DNA from: a virus
Strand: one strand, 5' to 3'
DNA length: 27,983 nt
Virus record (IMG/VR): IMGVR_UViG_3300047510_003149
Location: 1 to 27,983 of that record
Both the position numbers and the translations under genes were made by a program. The notes under the pieces are model-generated. The model saw only the letters and a list, made by a program, of their open reading frames with translations, ran no database searches and had not been told where the DNA came from. This document shows, in pieces, positions 14,788 through 22,674 of this stretch. Every line of letters starts with the position of its first letter. Position 1 is the first letter of the stretch.

Positions 14788-17614
14788 TTATTCATTGACT
14801 GATTTATTGTATAAGTTTATAGATGATTCGGAAGATCCAATTAGTAATTTTAATCTTGCTGTTCATTACCATTCTATAGGTCAAACAGCATCTGCACTTT
14901 CTTATTATCTCAGAACTGCTGAGAGAAGTGACGAAAAGATAATGCAGTATCAGTGCTTGTTGTCTGCTGCAAACTGTTTTAAATCTCAGGGAACTAGAAA
15001 TTTTACAGTAAAAAGTCTACTTCAAAATGCTCTTACGACTTGTCCAGAAAGACCAGAAGCATATTATTTGTTGGGTAATTTTTACTTAATAGAACAAAAC
15101 CATCACGAAGCATACTTACTCTTTTCTATTGGTGAAGGTATTTGTAATGACAATCAAGAACCTTTGGATATAGATGTTGAGTATCCTGGTTTTTACTCTC
15201 TTATTATGGGAAAAGCGGAAGCAGCATATCCTTGTGGGTTATGTGAAGAATCTCGCAAATTATTTTTTAAACTTAAAAAGGAGTATTCTTCTATGATGAC
15301 TGAAGAACACAGAAATTATTTACAAGAAAAATTAAGTTCTTTAGGTGCCCATGGTTCGAACTATAAGTTTAGAACATATCATAAAAATGATTATCCAAAA
15401 TTAAGATATAAATTTAGAAGATCTAGATATATTGAGAATAATTTCTCACAAGTATTCCAAGACATGTTTGTTTTGTCGATACTAGATGGTAAAAGAAATG
15501 GAACGTATCTTGAAATCGGTGGTGGATTTCCCTACCATAAAAACAACACAGCATTGTTGGAAAAAGATTTTGGGTGGAAAGGAGTATCAATTGAGTTTAA
15601 TGAAATTTGTGTAAATGATTACAAACAACATAGACCTAATGCAAATGTCTTACATGCAAATGCTCTACTGATTAATTACTCAAAACTAATTAAAGAATAT
15701 TTTAATTCTGAAACAGTCATTGATTATTTGCAACTTGATATTGAACCATCGGCAAATACTTACGAAGCATTACTTTCAATTCCTTTTGATGAGTATAAGT
15801 TTCGGGTAATCACTTATGAGCATGATCATTATGTTGATGTATCAGAGTCTTATAGAGATAAGTCGAGAGAGTATCTTACTAAGATGGGATATCAACTCGT
15901 GGTTACAAATGTTGCTGAAGATGATGAGTCTGCATTTGAAGATTGGTGGGTTCATCCAGATTTGGTTGATAGTAGAATTGTAAAAAAAATGACTTCTATC
16001 ACTGATGAACCACAAAATGCTGCAAAATATATGCTATGTGATAACTTTGATTGGGGAGATATGGATTATGAATATCTATACCTTTTTAATAGGGAAAACT
16101 TCATAGATCACATTTACGAAAAACATTATTCAGTCAAAGAAAATGATATTATTCTAGATATAGGTGCAAATTGTGGTAGTTTTACTTGTTCAGTATTGGA
16201 TAAGAATGTTAAACATGTTTATGCAATAGAACCTTCCAATAAAATTATTAAGGCATTAATTAATAATACAAAAGAAAAACCAGTTACTGTAATTAATAAA
16301 TTGATTGATAGTAATGTAGAAGAAAATAAGTTAATTCCAAATAAAAATGTTTATGTGTATGAACATGAAGGTAATACGGTTAATACGACAACATTTAAAA
16401 ATATTATAGAAGAAAATAATATTACTCAAATTAATTTATTTAAATGTGATTGTGAAGGAGGAGAATATTTTATTTTCACAGAAGAAAATAAAGATTTAAT
16501 TTTCAATACTGTTAAAAATATAGCAATTGAGTTTCATATTTCAGAATCATTATGGGATAATACTATTGAACGATTTAAAATTTTTAGGGATAATTATCTT
16601 TTACCACTTAAAGGAACTAAAAAATTCCACGTATATGAAAGATTTAATGATGTAGATGTTACTGAACATATTTTTGATGATAACTATCTACAGATTTTTA
16701 AAGATTATTGGGATAGAGAAAATGCATATTATGGAAATTTTATGATCTACATTGATTATGAAAAAATGGAAGATAAATTTTGGAATATGACTCCTTGGCC
16801 AACCATGGAGTTTACTACATCAATTCCAAAGAAGGGGTGTGTAGTTGATTGTGTATATTGCCCTCAAAGAATTCTTGAGAGATCTTATGTTGATGAAGAA
16901 AGGTATCTTACCTTAGACAATTTTAAAAGAGCAGTTGATAAACTTCCACAAAATGTGAGAGTAACATTTGCTGGATTCACTGAACCATGGTTGAACAAAG
17001 ATTGTACAGATATGCTATTATATGCTCATGAAAAGGGGCATCCAATCGCAGTATTTACTACTGGCATTGGAATGAAAGTCGAAGATGTATATCGAATTAA
17101 AAACATTCCTTATAATCTAGGTCCCAATGGTAGATTTGTTCTTCATCTTCCAGACAATGAGAGACGAGCAAAGCATCCCATCACTAAAAACTACATTGAA
17201 GTTATTGAAGCATTTAAAGAAGTTCATCATGAAATTCAAGGATTTTATACTATGGCGATGGGTACGGTTCATAATGATGTTAAACATCTTTTCCCAGAAG
17301 CAGTTGTTCCAGCATTCTGGTCTAGAGCAGGTAATTTGGTTGGAGAAGCAATGTTAAAACCAGAACTTCTTAACCTTCAACAAGAATACAAATCAATATA
17401 TCATGGTGAAGAACCAAGAACTTGTGGGTGTGATGAACATTTGTATCACAACATTATGCTACCTAATGGAGATGTTTCTCTGTGCTGTATGGACTATAGT
17501 TTGAAGTTTATTATTGGAAATCTTTTTGAACAATCCTATGAAGAGATTGTACCTAAACCACAGTCTTGTTTTGATATGTGCCGCTTCTGTGAAAATGGAG
17601 TAAAACCTGTATGA
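14780..17614 (+). CDS. TPR - FkbM - FkbM - radical SAM/SPASM fusion enzyme
   Basis: This 944-residue protein joins four modules. Residues ~1-190 are TPR-like helices (ALSYYLRTAER, EAYYLLGNFYLIEQNHHEAY). Residues ~205-415 are an FkbM-type methyltransferase with FSQVFQDMFVLSIL and YLEIGGGFPYHKNN (Glu245). Residues ~425-665 are a second one with LDIGANCGSF (Asp460) and LFKCDCEGGE. Residues ~670-944 are a radical SAM domain with CVVDCVYCPQ (Cys687, Cys691, Cys694) and a C-terminal SPASM/twitch-like set (Cys882, Cys884, Cys902, Cys903, Cys930, Cys934, Cys937) that would hold extra Fe-S clusters. FkbM enzymes O-methylate sugars; radical SAM/SPASM enzymes do radical chemistry on peptides or sugars. 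It overlaps its neighbours by 8 and 4 bases. Confidence 0.85.
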   Translation: MDNYSLTDLLYKFIDDSEDPISNFNLAVHYHSIGQTASALSYYLRTAERSDEKIMQYQCLLSAANCFKSQGTRNFTVKSLLQNALTTCPERPEAYYLLGNFYLIEQNHHEAYLLFSIGEGICNDNQEPLDIDVEYPGFYSLIMGKAEAAYPCGLCEESRKLFFKLKKEYSSMMTEEHRNYLQEKLSSLGAHGSNYKFRTYHKNDYPKLRYKFRRSRYIENNFSQVFQDMFVLSILDGKRNGTYLEIGGGFPYHKNNTALLEKDFGWKGVSIEFNEICVNDYKQHRPNANVLHANALLINYSKLIKEYFNSETVIDYLQLDIEPSANTYEALLSIPFDEYKFRVITYEHDHYVDVSESYRDKSREYLTKMGYQLVVTNVAEDDESAFEDWWVHPDLVDSRIVKKMTSITDEPQNAAKYMLCDNFDWGDMDYEYLYLFNRENFIDHIYEKHYSVKENDIILDIGANCGSFTCSVLDKNVKHVYAIEPSNKIIKALINNTKEKPVTVINKLIDSNVEENKLIPNKNVYVYEHEGNTVNTTTFKNIIEENNITQINLFKCDCEGGEYFIFTEENKDLIFNTVKNIAIEFHISESLWDNTIERFKIFRDNYLLPLKGTKKFHVYERFNDVDVTEHIFDDNYLQIFKDYWDRENAYYGNFMIYIDYEKMEDKFWNMTPWPTMEFTTSIPKKGCVVDCVYCPQRILERSYVDEERYLTLDNFKRAVDKLPQNVRVTFAGFTEPWLNKDCTDMLLYAHEKGHPIAVFTTGIGMKVEDVYRIKNIPYNLGPNGRFVLHLPDNERRAKHPITKNYIEVIEAFKEVHHEIQGFYTMAMGTVHNDVKHLFPEAVVPAFWSRAGNLVGEAMLKPELLNLQQEYKSIYHGEEPRTCGCDEHLYHNIMLPNGDVSLCCMDYSLKFIIGNLFEQSYEEIVPKPQSCFDMCRFCENGVKPV

Positions 17615-17877
17615 CTTTATCTGTAGTGTTTTTCTTTGGAGAAAAAAGAGAAGATCTTTGGGAATATGATTATATTATCAATGATGCAGATTCAGAAAAA
17701 AATATAAAATTTATTGCAGTTTCAAATATAAACAATATTAAGGAAACTTGTGATGTCTTTGTTTATTCTTACAGAGATCCCCAAAACTATCATTGGGGAT
17801 TTATTCCTTCATATTGTAAATCTTTATTGGAACAACCTGAAATTTTAATTGAAAAACAAAAATATATTTTAGAATAG
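17611..17877 (+). CDS. Small protein of unknown function between two fusion enzymes
   Basis: This 88-residue protein is not recognised. It starts by ATGA overlap with the radical SAM fusion. The sequence alternates strands and helices (LSVVFFFGEKREDLW, KNIKFIAVSNI, CDVFVYSYRDPQNYHWGF) like a half Rossmann fold, with no known binding loop and no membrane segment. It may be a partner of one of the flanking fusion enzymes or the remnant of a larger domain. It ends 12 bases before the next gene. Confidence 0.6.
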   Translation: MTLSVVFFFGEKREDLWEYDYIINDADSEKNIKFIAVSNINNIKETCDVFVYSYRDPQNYHWGFIPSYCKSLLEQPEILIEKQKYILE

Positions 17878-17889
17878 TGGAGCACTAGA

Positions 17890-20889
17890 ATGGAGAAAAT
17901 AAGGTCTATTTTTGGAAAACTTCTTAGGGATAAATCTATTCAATCTATAGTTCAAATAGGATCTAATTATGGTGATGATGAACTAGCGGATTATATCAAA
18001 AGTAATTTATCTAGCTTAGATTTTGCACTTTTTGTTGAGGCAAATCAAATTCATATTCCTAGATTAAAAGAATGTTATAAGGATTATCCAAATGCCATCA
18101 TAGAAAACATTGCAGTAAAAGTTCCAGATAATCCTAATAAAGAATTAACAATTTATTATCATACCAATGATGCCCCTCAATATGGAATTGCTTCTTGTAA
18201 TATAGAACACATTTATAAGCATATGGAGTTTGTTCCATACCTTAAAGATGGTGAAATTAAATCTTTTACTGTTCCTTGTATTACAATGGAAGATTTATTT
18301 GAAAAATATCAAATTAAAGAACTTGATTGGCTTTTATTAGATGTTGAGGGTATTGATGCTGAATTACTACTCTCCTTTGATTGGAAAAAATACAAGATCA
18401 AAAGAGTCGAATTTGAACACTTGCACCTGGGAAAACATAAAGAACAGATTCGAAAGATGTTTCTTGAAATGGGATACATTGAAAGAAATTCATTGCACGA
18501 ATATGATTGGTGCTTCCAACTCCCATCCGATTTAAGTGATGAGAATAAGTTACAAGGTATTCCCAGTATCCATTGCATAAGTCTAGAAGAATCTAAAGAA
18601 AGAAGAGAGTTCTTTGTTAACCAGTTCAAAAAATATGGTGTAGAAGATAAAATCAGTTTTTATATCTCTGAAAGATTTGGAGATGTAAAAGAAACTTTAG
18701 AATTTGAAGAAGGATTTGAAGACAAATCTTGTGATGGAAACAAATCTATTTTTGTTGCTCATCTTAAGAACATTAAAAATTGGTATGATAACACCACTGA
18801 AGAGTATGCTTTGTTCTGCGAAGATGATTTATCTTTACACCCAGTAAAGTATTGGAACTTTACTTGGGAAGATCTAATGGAGCATCTCCCAAGTGATTGG
18901 GAATGTGTTCAGTTAACATACACTGGAGATACTTTCCATGAGGAATTGATTCGTCTTCAGAAAAGAAGATGGTACTTCTGGGGTATTCAAGCGTTTTTAG
19001 TGAAGAGAGAGTACGCTAAGAAACTTTTAGATACTTATTATCGCCATGATAGAATTATCATGAAGATTCAAGATCCTGAACCATATTATTATAAAGGATA
19101 TGATTTCTTTCCAGACTTTCACAGATATCCTTATGCTGAAAGTCTGCTTCTAAGAGGAATTGGTAATGTATATGCTCTTCCTATCTTAGCGGAGGATGTA
19201 AATTTTCCTGCTACATTCTTCTTAAACAATCCAGATTTTTATAAAGAGAAGCAAAAACCAGGGCATTTTGAATCTTACAGAATTGCTCTTAATTGGTGGA
19301 AAGAAAAAGGACACAAAAAATCAATTAAAGAGTTGACAACTATGATTAAAATTATTGATTACTTCCCATACTTTGATGAAACTGGTAGAGAACTTTTAGA
19401 CCTGAGAGTTAATTTGTTAAAAGATCATGTTGATCAATTTATTATTTGTGAATCAAATAAGACTCATAGTGGAATTCCTACTAAACCAGGACTTAGAGAT
19501 GCAATAAAATATTATAACTTACCAGAAGAAAAAATTCGTATTATTGATCTTGATATTCCTGATGAAGAACATCTTGTCGTGGAAGAAATAGATCGTTTAA
19601 ATTGTTATGATGGTAATGACCAAGATATTAATTCTCTGAGAGCAAGAGTTAGAGAACGAATGCAAAAAGATGCACTTCTTCAGGTATTGGATGATTATGA
19701 TGATGATTGTATGATCATTCATAGTGATAGTGATGAAATTATAAATCCAATTTACATTAAGGATATTAAAAATACTCTCTTGAATCATCCAAATGGATAT
19801 GTTACAATTCCATTATCTTATCATGAAGGTCGAGCAGACTTAAGAGTGTACGATAGGAATACTGGGAACCCAGTTTATTGGGGTATGTTCGCTACGAATA
19901 GATCAGTTTTTAAAAAAACAACACCAATTCGTATGAGGTCTGATAAAGAAGTTCCATCCGAATTTTATATTCTTTATATGATTAATTCGGATGGAAAAGA
20001 AATTGATGAACTGGGATGGCACTTCTCTTGGATGGGTGATTCTAAAAGGAAATCTATTAAGGCAAAATCATTTGCACATTATAATGATAATCTTCCATTC
20101 TTATCTAACTCTAGGTATGAAAATGAAAACCTATCAAAGACTTACTCTGCAGGATCTATACCACCATGTGGAAATGTGAATTATATTTTGAAGAAATATC
20201 CTATTGAAAATCTCCCCCAAATAATGATTGAGACTCCAAGAATGAGAGAATTTTTCTTATCTGAAAACCCAAGTTATAAACTTTCAGTTTCAAAAGAACC
20301 GAAAACTTCAATTATTGTTTGTGAGAATTTTTACGAAGATCCATATTCTGTAAGAGATTATGCTCTTAGTTTGGAGTATGAAGAAAGTGATTATCACAGG
20401 GGAAGAAGAACTCATGAACCTCATGTCTTTCCAGGAACAAAAGAAAAGTTTGAACAACTTTTAGGAAAAAAGATTACTCGTTGGACAGAAACTTATGGTA
20501 TGTGTGGTAGATTTCAATACTGCACTGCAGAGGATGCAATTGTTTATCACGGAGATGCTCAGCAATGGGCAGCAGTTATATATCTAACTCCAGATGCTCC
20601 ACATGAAGCGGGAACATCTTTATTAAGGCATAAAAGAACAGGAGCTAGACATTGTAGCGATCCTAATATTTGGGAAGCGTGGAAAGATACTGCACCTACA
20701 GGTTTATACTTAGATGGAACTCCTTGGGATGAGATTGATAAAGTTGGAAATGTCTTTAACAGATTAATAATTTGGGATGGTCATTGTCCACATGCTGCAT
20801 CAAAATATTTTGGATTCACTAAAGAAACATCAAGACTCTTTCATATTTTCTTCTTTGATACTGATGATACTCCTTCGTGGGTTAGATAA
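17890..20889 (+). CDS. FkbM - GT25 - GT17 - DUF6445 four-domain fusion enzyme
   Basis: This 999-residue protein has four apparent catalytic modules. Residues ~1-215 are FkbM-like methyltransferase (IVQIGSNYGDDELADYI, DWLLLDVEGIDAELL with Asp151). Residues ~222-470 are like GT25/LPS glycosyltransferase (HCISLEESKERREFF, LFCEDDLSL with Glu311-Asp313). Residues ~485-790 resemble GT17 N-acetylglucosaminyltransferases (IIDYFPYFDETGRELLDLR, FIICESNKTHSG, HSDSDEI at Asp613-Glu616, GWHFSWMG). Residues ~805-999 look like DUF6445, a 2OG-Fe(II)-type double-stranded beta-helix: YHGDAQQWAAVIYLTP (His887, Asp889), CPHAASKYFG (His968), SRLFHIFFFD (Arg982). Together they could methylate, add two sugars and oxidise one glycan. 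Confidence 0.85.
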   Translation: MEKIRSIFGKLLRDKSIQSIVQIGSNYGDDELADYIKSNLSSLDFALFVEANQIHIPRLKECYKDYPNAIIENIAVKVPDNPNKELTIYYHTNDAPQYGIASCNIEHIYKHMEFVPYLKDGEIKSFTVPCITMEDLFEKYQIKELDWLLLDVEGIDAELLLSFDWKKYKIKRVEFEHLHLGKHKEQIRKMFLEMGYIERNSLHEYDWCFQLPSDLSDENKLQGIPSIHCISLEESKERREFFVNQFKKYGVEDKISFYISERFGDVKETLEFEEGFEDKSCDGNKSIFVAHLKNIKNWYDNTTEEYALFCEDDLSLHPVKYWNFTWEDLMEHLPSDWECVQLTYTGDTFHEELIRLQKRRWYFWGIQAFLVKREYAKKLLDTYYRHDRIIMKIQDPEPYYYKGYDFFPDFHRYPYAESLLLRGIGNVYALPILAEDVNFPATFFLNNPDFYKEKQKPGHFESYRIALNWWKEKGHKKSIKELTTMIKIIDYFPYFDETGRELLDLRVNLLKDHVDQFIICESNKTHSGIPTKPGLRDAIKYYNLPEEKIRIIDLDIPDEEHLVVEEIDRLNCYDGNDQDINSLRARVRERMQKDALLQVLDDYDDDCMIIHSDSDEIINPIYIKDIKNTLLNHPNGYVTIPLSYHEGRADLRVYDRNTGNPVYWGMFATNRSVFKKTTPIRMRSDKEVPSEFYILYMINSDGKEIDELGWHFSWMGDSKRKSIKAKSFAHYNDNLPFLSNSRYENENLSKTYSAGSIPPCGNVNYILKKYPIENLPQIMIETPRMREFFLSENPSYKLSVSKEPKTSIIVCENFYEDPYSVRDYALSLEYEESDYHRGRRTHEPHVFPGTKEKFEQLLGKKITRWTETYGMCGRFQYCTAEDAIVYHGDAQQWAAVIYLTPDAPHEAGTSLLRHKRTGARHCSDPNIWEAWKDTAPTGLYLDGTPWDEIDKVGNVFNRLIIWDGHCPHAASKYFGFTKETSRLFHIFFFDTDDTPSWVR

Positions 20890-20983
20890 TGGTATTTTTT
20901 TAAAGCATGTAAGTATAATCATTAATTTAATCAAATCACTAAATATCATTTTATAAAAACTTTATAAATTATAATAAACAATT

Positions 20984-21220
20984 ATGAATTTTACTGTATA
21001 TTCAAAAAACGACTGTCCTTATTGCTATAAAATTAAACAAGTATTAGAGTTGACAGGAAATAGCTTTGTCGTTTATAATCTTGGAGAACATTTTACCAAA
21101 GATGAATTTTATGCGGAATTTGGTAAAGGATCTACATTCCCTCAAGTAATTTGTAATGATAAAAAACTTGGTGGTTGTAATGATACTGTTAAATTCTTAA
21201 AAGAAAATCAAATTGTCTAA
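20984..21220 (+). CDS. grx: Glutaredoxin
   Basis: The 78-residue protein is a complete small glutaredoxin: CPYC active site (Cys11-Cys14), the cis-proline loop STFPQV and GGCNDT near the end. It reduces disulfides with glutathione, in phages typically to supply electrons to ribonucleotide reductase during dNTP synthesis. It follows a 94-base gap containing TATAAATT (20963-20970), a near match to a late promoter, but no clear terminator of the upstream glycan cassette. T4 encodes a functional analogue, NrdC. Identification is firm; its partner enzyme is outside the window. Confidence 0.92.
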   Translation: MNFTVYSKNDCPYCYKIKQVLELTGNSFVVYNLGEHFTKDEFYAEFGKGSTFPQVICNDKKLGGCNDTVKFLKENQIV

Positions 21221-21226
21221 TACAAT

Positions 21227-21234
21227 CATAAATA
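21227..21234 (+). promoter_or_regulatory. Late promoter candidate CATAAATA
   Basis: CATAAATA fits the NATAAATA late-promoter form described for cyanomyoviruses. It lies seven bases after the glutaredoxin stop, at the front of a 190-base leader that has no obvious ORF longer than 21 codons. Confidence 0.5.
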
Positions 21235-21241
21235 ATTCAAA

Positions 21242-21405
21242 CCACAAAAATCGTGGAGTTGAACTTATTCTTAATGGAGGTAAAAGAAAGCAAACTTATC
21301 CTTTCCATATCATCTTCGAAAAGATGGTTTGCTTTCTAAAACGGGAAGTAACCATTTATTTTGAATTTTCCTTTAAAATTAGGAAAAAATAGTAGTTTCC
21401 CGGAG
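21242..21405 (+). ncRNA. Structured 5' leader of unknown class
   Basis: Three nested or serial hairpins are readable. The first is CCAC/GTGG (21242-21256). The second is a long one, GAAAGCAAAC (21286-21295) with GTTTGCTTTC (21327-21336), enclosing CATCTT-CGAA-AAGATG (21311-21326) with a 15-base bulge. The third has outer arms CGGGAA (21342-21347)/TTCCCG (21397-21402) around TTTTCCT (21366-21372)/AGGAAAA (21381-21387). The outer arm reaches into the GGAG ribosome-binding site (21402-21405) of the next gene, so folding could limit translation. I cannot match it to a known family from memory; a tiny 21-codon ORF (21274-21339) lies inside. Confidence 0.5.
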
Positions 21406-21411
21406 AAAAAA

Positions 21412-21642
21412 ATGTTAGCAGTTAGTCTAGTATTCGGTTCATTTTTAACCGTTTTGTTTCTTATAGTGGGGATTATAGGTGGATGGGTTGCTAGAGAATA
21501 TATGATGAACTATCGGGAAATTCCAAGACCTCATCCCGAAATGTTTGACAATCAAGGAAATTTAATTCCAGATGAGGTAATTGCATTTAATTTTGAGAAC
21601 TATCATGACTACGACGACACAGAAGAAGACGACGAAATCTAA
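21412..21642 (+). CDS. Small single-span membrane protein
   Basis: The 76-residue protein starts at the ATG preceded by CGGAG, not at an upstream TTG. Residues ~4-25 (VSLVFGSFLTVLFLIVGIIGG) form one transmembrane helix, followed by WVAREYMMNYREIPRPHPEMF and a very acidic C-terminus (DDTEEDDEI). It probably sits in the host inner membrane or thylakoid with an acidic cytoplasmic tail. No function is known to me. It overlaps the DUF6433 gene by 38 bases in another frame, and its translation may be controlled by the structured leader. Confidence 0.75.
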   Translation: MLAVSLVFGSFLTVLFLIVGIIGGWVAREYMMNYREIPRPHPEMFDNQGNLIPDEVIAFNFENYHDYDDTEEDDEI

Positions 21643-22204
21643 AGTTATAACAACTAAATCAACAGAAACAAGTATTGAACTACCTTCAAATCCTTTTATT
21701 TTTGAAATTCTTCAACTTGCTTCAAAACAAAGATCAAATTCAAAAAAAGTGGAAGTTCTAAAAAAGTATGAACATCCATCTTTGAAAGTAATTTTTGTTT
21801 GGAATTTTGATGAAAGTGTAATTTCTAATCTTCCAGAGGGGGAAGTCCCATATTCTGGATTAAACGAACAAAATTCTTTCTCAGGAACTCTAAGCGGAAA
21901 AATTACAGATGCTGTTTCTAAGATGGAGGAGATTAATACTAATTCTCTTGGTTCTCAAGATCAAGGAAGATCTTCTATTAGAAAAGAGTATACTAAATTC
22001 TTTAATTTTGTAAAGGGTGGTAATGATGGATTAAGTTCAATGCGAAGGGAAACAATGTTTATTAATGTCTTAGAAGGACTTCATCCTTTAGAAGCAGAAA
22101 TTATATGTCTTTGTAAGGATAAAAAACTTGAAACAAAATATAAGATTACGAAAGAGATTGTTTCACAGGCGTATCCTGATATTCATTGGGGAGGACGTTC
22201 GTGA
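21605..22204 (+). CDS. DUF6433 family protein
   Basis: The start is the ATG at 21605 (MTTTTQKKTTKSKV), giving 199 residues. Conserved stretches typical of the T4-like phage DUF6433 family are FIFEILQLASKQR, KKVEVLKKYEHPSLKVIFVW, NFDESVISNLPEGEVPY, KFFNFVKGGNDGLSSMRRETMF, LEGLHPLEAEIICLCKDKKL and QAYPDIHWGGRS. It is soluble, alpha-helical, and found across cyanomyoviruses and related T4-like phages without an assigned role. The N-terminal Thr/Lys stretch looks disordered. Its stop overlaps the next start (GTGA). Confidence 0.8.
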   Translation: MTTTTQKKTTKSKVITTKSTETSIELPSNPFIFEILQLASKQRSNSKKVEVLKKYEHPSLKVIFVWNFDESVISNLPEGEVPYSGLNEQNSFSGTLSGKITDAVSKMEEINTNSLGSQDQGRSSIRKEYTKFFNFVKGGNDGLSSMRRETMFINVLEGLHPLEAEIICLCKDKKLETKYKITKEIVSQAYPDIHWGGRS

Positions 22205-22554
22205 GTAAACTTCGTGATGTAATTGAAAGAGCACAACACACCGAAAAGCATATGGATTCCTGGACACCAGCAGAAAAAGAAACCTGTAAATCAAAATATG
22301 GTTGTGAGATTCTGATTCAAGATGGATCTTATGCTGAAGTATGTACTAAAGATTCTCCTAATGATGCTTATATTGTTAAATATATGACTAATGATAAGAT
22401 TTGTTTTGATCTTACTCGTGGTGGGAGAATTAAGTTATTTGATATGTATTGGGATAAGTTTCGTGAGAATCTAAAGAGTATTGACTTTGGATATGGTAGA
22501 ATTAATCCAAAACTTTGGGGATATAAGTCACCCGAAAAGAAAAAGCGAAAGTGA
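22201..22554 (+). CDS. Conserved small phage protein, GTG start
   Basis: I choose the GTG at 22201, which overlaps the upstream stop and follows GGAGG at 22190, over a TTG 15 bases earlier. The 117-residue product reads MSKLRDVIERAQHTEKHMDSW, then PAEKETCKSKYGCEILIQDGSY, YIVKYMTNDKICFDLTRGGRI and a Lys-rich end (SPEKKKRK). No known motif is visible; the basic tail could bind nucleic acid. It is the last gene before a strong terminator. Confidence 0.7.
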   Translation: MSKLRDVIERAQHTEKHMDSWTPAEKETCKSKYGCEILIQDGSYAEVCTKDSPNDAYIVKYMTNDKICFDLTRGGRIKLFDMYWDKFRENLKSIDFGYGRINPKLWGYKSPEKKKRK

Positions 22555-22564
22555 ATTCACAGAT

Positions 22565-22593
22565 GCCGGGAAAAAAATCCCGGCAATTTTTTT
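22565..22593 (+). terminator. Rho-independent terminator
   Basis: Stem GCCGGGA (22565-22571)/TCCCGGC (22578-22584) with a 6-A loop, then AA and seven Ts. This is GC-rich in very AT-rich surroundings, 10 bases after the stop at 22554. It ends the glutaredoxin-to-22554 block and isolates the following promoter. Confidence 0.92.
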
Positions 22594-22615
22594 GCCTCTT
22601 AAGATTTTTAAAAAT

Positions 22616-22631
22616 TGTAACAAAAGTTACA
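22616..22631 (+). promoter_or_regulatory. NtcA-type binding site candidate
   Basis: The perfect palindrome TGTAACAAAAGTTACA contains GTA-N8-TAC, the binding consensus of NtcA, the cyanobacterial nitrogen regulator activated by 2-oxoglutarate. It sits between a terminator and a promoter. The distance from TAC to the -10 box is 31 bases, whereas the classic activator position gives about 22, so the mode of action is uncertain. The bare consensus is expected by chance several times in a window of this size and composition; the full 6-bp arms and the position raise the odds. Confidence 0.5.
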
Positions 22632-22638
22632 TTCAGAC

Positions 22639-22667
22639 TTGCTAAATATTAATACAGGGTCTATAAT
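22639..22667 (+). promoter_or_regulatory. Sigma-70-type promoter for the riboswitch transcript
   Basis: TTGCTA (22639-22644), a 17-base spacer, then TATAAT (22662-22667). The -10 box is perfect and the spacing optimal. Transcription would start near 22673-22675, exactly at the first base-paired arm of the riboswitch. Host RNA polymerase could use it without phage factors. Confidence 0.75.
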
Positions 22668-22674
22668 GACCTTA

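Noticed and set aside
13988-20889. Possible host-derived lysogeny or toxin-antitoxin genes in the cassette
   Set aside because: No integrase, transposase, att-like repeats or toxin motifs were seen; all sizeable frames read as glycan-related enzymes or accessory proteins.
20970-20975. TATAAT just before the glutaredoxin ATG, read as a -10 box
   Set aside because: Only eight bases separate it from the ATG and no -35 box lies at a usable distance.
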